Assembly (NCBI GenBank): GCA_033002965.1
Contig: JAURVB010004850.1
Location: forward strand, 1-64,000
Source: Piper betle
Taxonomy: Eukaryota > Streptophyta > Magnoliopsida > Piperales > Piperaceae
DNA length: 64,000 nt
Direction: 5' to 3'
Under the pieces are notes generated by a model, which was given only the letters and a program-made list of their open reading frames with translations, did not search any database and was not told where the DNA came from. Below, piece by piece: positions 62,095 through 64,000 of the stretch. Numbering within the stretch: the stretch's first letter is position 1; every line of letters begins with the position of its first letter. Made by a program: the position numbers and the translations under genes.

Positions 62095-62980
62095 CATGGT
62101 TGCATAAATTGGAATCGGTTTTCTACGGAATCGGAATCGGAATTGGAATCGGTCTGAATCGGCCAAGAATCGGTCTGAATCGGCCAAGAATCGGTTCAGT
62201 TGAATCGGTCCAAATTAATTTAATCGGTCATATATAATAATTTGACAATTTATAATATAAATATATTAAAATTGGGTATTGATGTTATTTTTATATTATT
62301 CTATGTATTATAGTTTATGATATTTTTTAAATATTTTTTAAGATTTTTTTAAAATTATTTAGAATTAATTATTATTTTTGACTCGGGTTAGACTCGAGTT
62401 AACTTTTAATTACGAGAATGCCACCCTCCCCCTCTCTACCCCCTGCCGCCGCCGGTGGCCCGGTCGGCGGCGATGTCGGTAGCCCGGTCGGACGAACCGT
62501 CAGCCGGCGGAATCGCGGCGGAAGCGCGGCGGAATCGCGGCGGAAGCGTCGGACGGCGGAAGGTGAGTTCGGAACGGGCGCAGCGTCGGACGGCAGTGGG
62601 GTGGTCGGAAGGTCGGGCGGAGCGTCGGGCGGCCGAATCGCGGCGGAATCGGGCGGAAGCGCGGCGGAGCGAACGCGGCGGCGGAATCGGGGGAGAGGGT
62701 TTGATTTAGGGTTTTAAATCCAAATTACCATTTTGCCCATGCTTAAATAATTTAATAAAAATTATACCTAGGGTATTTTGGTAATTTTGTAATAAAACCG
62801 ATTCCGATTTAAATCGGCCGATTCCGATTCCGATTTAAATCGGTCGGAATCGGCCGAAACGGGCCGATTCACGACCCGATTCGGGGACCGACCGAGTCGG
62901 CCCTGAAATCGGATCGGCGCGACGCCGATCCGATTAAATCGGCCGATTCCGCACGGAATCGGCCGATTTTTTCAACTATG
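62095..62980 (+). mobile_element. hAT-like non-autonomous element, copy 4, perfect 8-bp duplication
   Basis: 886 bp. It starts CATGGTTGCATAAATTGG and ends CCGATTTTTTCAACTATG. GTCAAATC flanks it at 62087-62094 and 62981-62988, a perfect 8-bp duplication. It is the closest relative of the copy at 50590-51494, sharing the AT-rich arm, the palindrome TTTTTGACTCGGG..ACTCGAG (about 62379-62398), a GC-rich core with CGGCGGAAT repeats (about 62420-62700) and the right arm with AAATCGGCCGATTCCG. No transposase and no credible coding frame. Confidence 0.9.
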
Positions 62981-62988
62981 GTCAAATC

Positions 62989-63402
62989 AAGTTCATCTGT
63001 GCTCAAACACAGCAAGTTTGTTTTCGAGTTCTTATTGAATTGAGTTTGAGTCAAATTTCAATTCAAGTTTAATCAACTCAAATATTTAGGAAACTTGAGT
63101 TCAATCTAGTTGTTAGCACCATTGCTATCACTGGTTCAATTCTAGGGTAAATTTTTTCACCATAAATCCTAACTTAACTTTTCATAAGTAATACAATTAA
63201 GGATAAATTCCTGAAAATAACTCTCAAATAGGTCACAATCATAATATAGAGGCTAACCGAACACCGAATCCAATCAAAACCTCAATACCGCCATCTCAAT
63301 TCAGTCTTAATACTCACACAATAAACAACAATGAACATCACGTATTGATATCCAATTACCATTCAATATGATAACCAATCTCCAATCTCGATAATAAGTA
63401 AC
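62989..63402. other. Spacer between two hAT-like elements
   Basis: About 410 bases of AT-rich sequence with nothing recognisable. Confidence 0.5.
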
Positions 63403-64000
63403 ATAGTTGCAAAAAATGGAATCGGAATCGGTTTTCGAGGGAGTCACTGAATTAGATTGAATCAGTTTAAATTGGTCAAGAATCGGTTTAGTTGAATTCA
63501 TCCAAATCAGCCTTATATAAAAATTCCAACTTAGTCAAAATCAGTGGGTTATTAGTTATAGAACATGTTATTTTGATATTATGGTATGTATTATCTTTTA
63601 TGATATTTTTAAATATTTTTTTGGACTTTTTTTTGAATTATTTAGAGTTAGTTATTATTTTTGACTAAAGTCGGATTCGTATCAAGTTTTAATTACGAGA
63701 ATGCCACAACTATTTCTTTAATTTTTTCCCTGTTCTTTCCCACACCTGCCGCCCCTCCTTCCCCCGTCACCGGGCCCCGCCTCCCCCGCCAGCCCCGCCT
63801 CGTCCCCCCCACCGCCACCCCCTTCCGCCCCTCCAGATCATCACCACCACCACCACCCCCTCCCCGTTGCCCTCGCCGTTGCCGCCCCCATCCTCCCCCA
63901 CCCTGTCTATCGTCGCCGTCTGGAATCAGCCAATTTACAGACCGATTCACATGATTTTTTGAACCGAAAACCTCCGATCTGATTTAAATCGGCCTATTCC
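63403..64000 (+). mobile_element. hAT-like non-autonomous element, copy 5 (cut by the window end)
   Basis: It starts CATAGTTGCAAAAAATGG after ATAAGTAA and continues through AATCGG-rich sequence, an AT-rich arm, the TTTTTGACT..GTCGGATTCG region (about 63658-63680) and a C-rich core (63720-63920) into the right arm, where the window stops. It is closest to the copy at 32437-33264. The right terminus and target duplication lie outside the window. Pro-rich and Gly-rich frames on its two strands are composition artefacts. Confidence 0.8.

Overview
This window reads as nuclear DNA of a flowering plant, most likely a eudicot. The gene-rich left half carries plant-type intron-containing genes (GEX1, VPS26, CKS1, VPS15) with GT-AG splice sites in an AT-rich background. 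The rest is dominated by plant transposable-element debris. There are no bacterial-style operons, no ribosome binding sites and no CRISPR array. I could not fix the species.

Layout. Positions 1-3270 are relics of long terminal repeat (LTR)-type retroelement sequence, followed by a truncated hAT-like miniature element (3271-4051). GEX1, a nuclear-envelope protein of gametes, lies on the minus strand at 5461-7797 and is intact (7 exons, 603 codons). VPS26, a retromer subunit, is on the plus strand at 12482-16374 (11 coding exons, 298 codons). Its probable leader intron holds a 2183-bp solo LTR with a perfect 5-bp target duplication (10181-12363). CKS1, the cyclin-dependent kinase subunit, is on the plus strand at 19131-19987 and is intact (90 codons). 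A near full-length but decayed VPS15 gene, the kinase/HEAT/WD40 subunit of the class III PI3-kinase complex, lies on the minus strand at 21584-31138. Twelve exons are still recognisable, but it has lost its start codon and carries several stops and frameshifts.

From 31.2 to 56 kb the DNA is mostly mobile elements and broken genes: hAT-like elements, a GC-rich LTR-like block, tandem TRIM-like repeats, a DUF4283/zinc-knuckle retroelement fragment, a receptor-kinase pseudogene, a FAR1-related pseudogene, a CACTA-like terminus, a second copy of the solo LTR in inverted orientation (43793-46127), and a second copy of the 5' LTR-type block (about 52900-55350). An SRS (SHI/STYLISH) transcription factor gene at 56566-57604 has a normal zinc finger and IGGH exon but a broken N-terminus. 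The last 6 kb is non-coding except for two further hAT-like elements.

The most striking system is a non-autonomous hAT-like family with five copies in 64 kb. Three copies have perfect 8-bp target duplications. All carry AATCGG-rich subterminal arrays, and most of the interior is a GC-rich core plus an AT-rich tail that is shared with the LTR-type blocks, as though the element had captured retrotransposon DNA. VPS26 and VPS15 both act in endosomal membrane traffic, but I see no sign that their proximity is functional.
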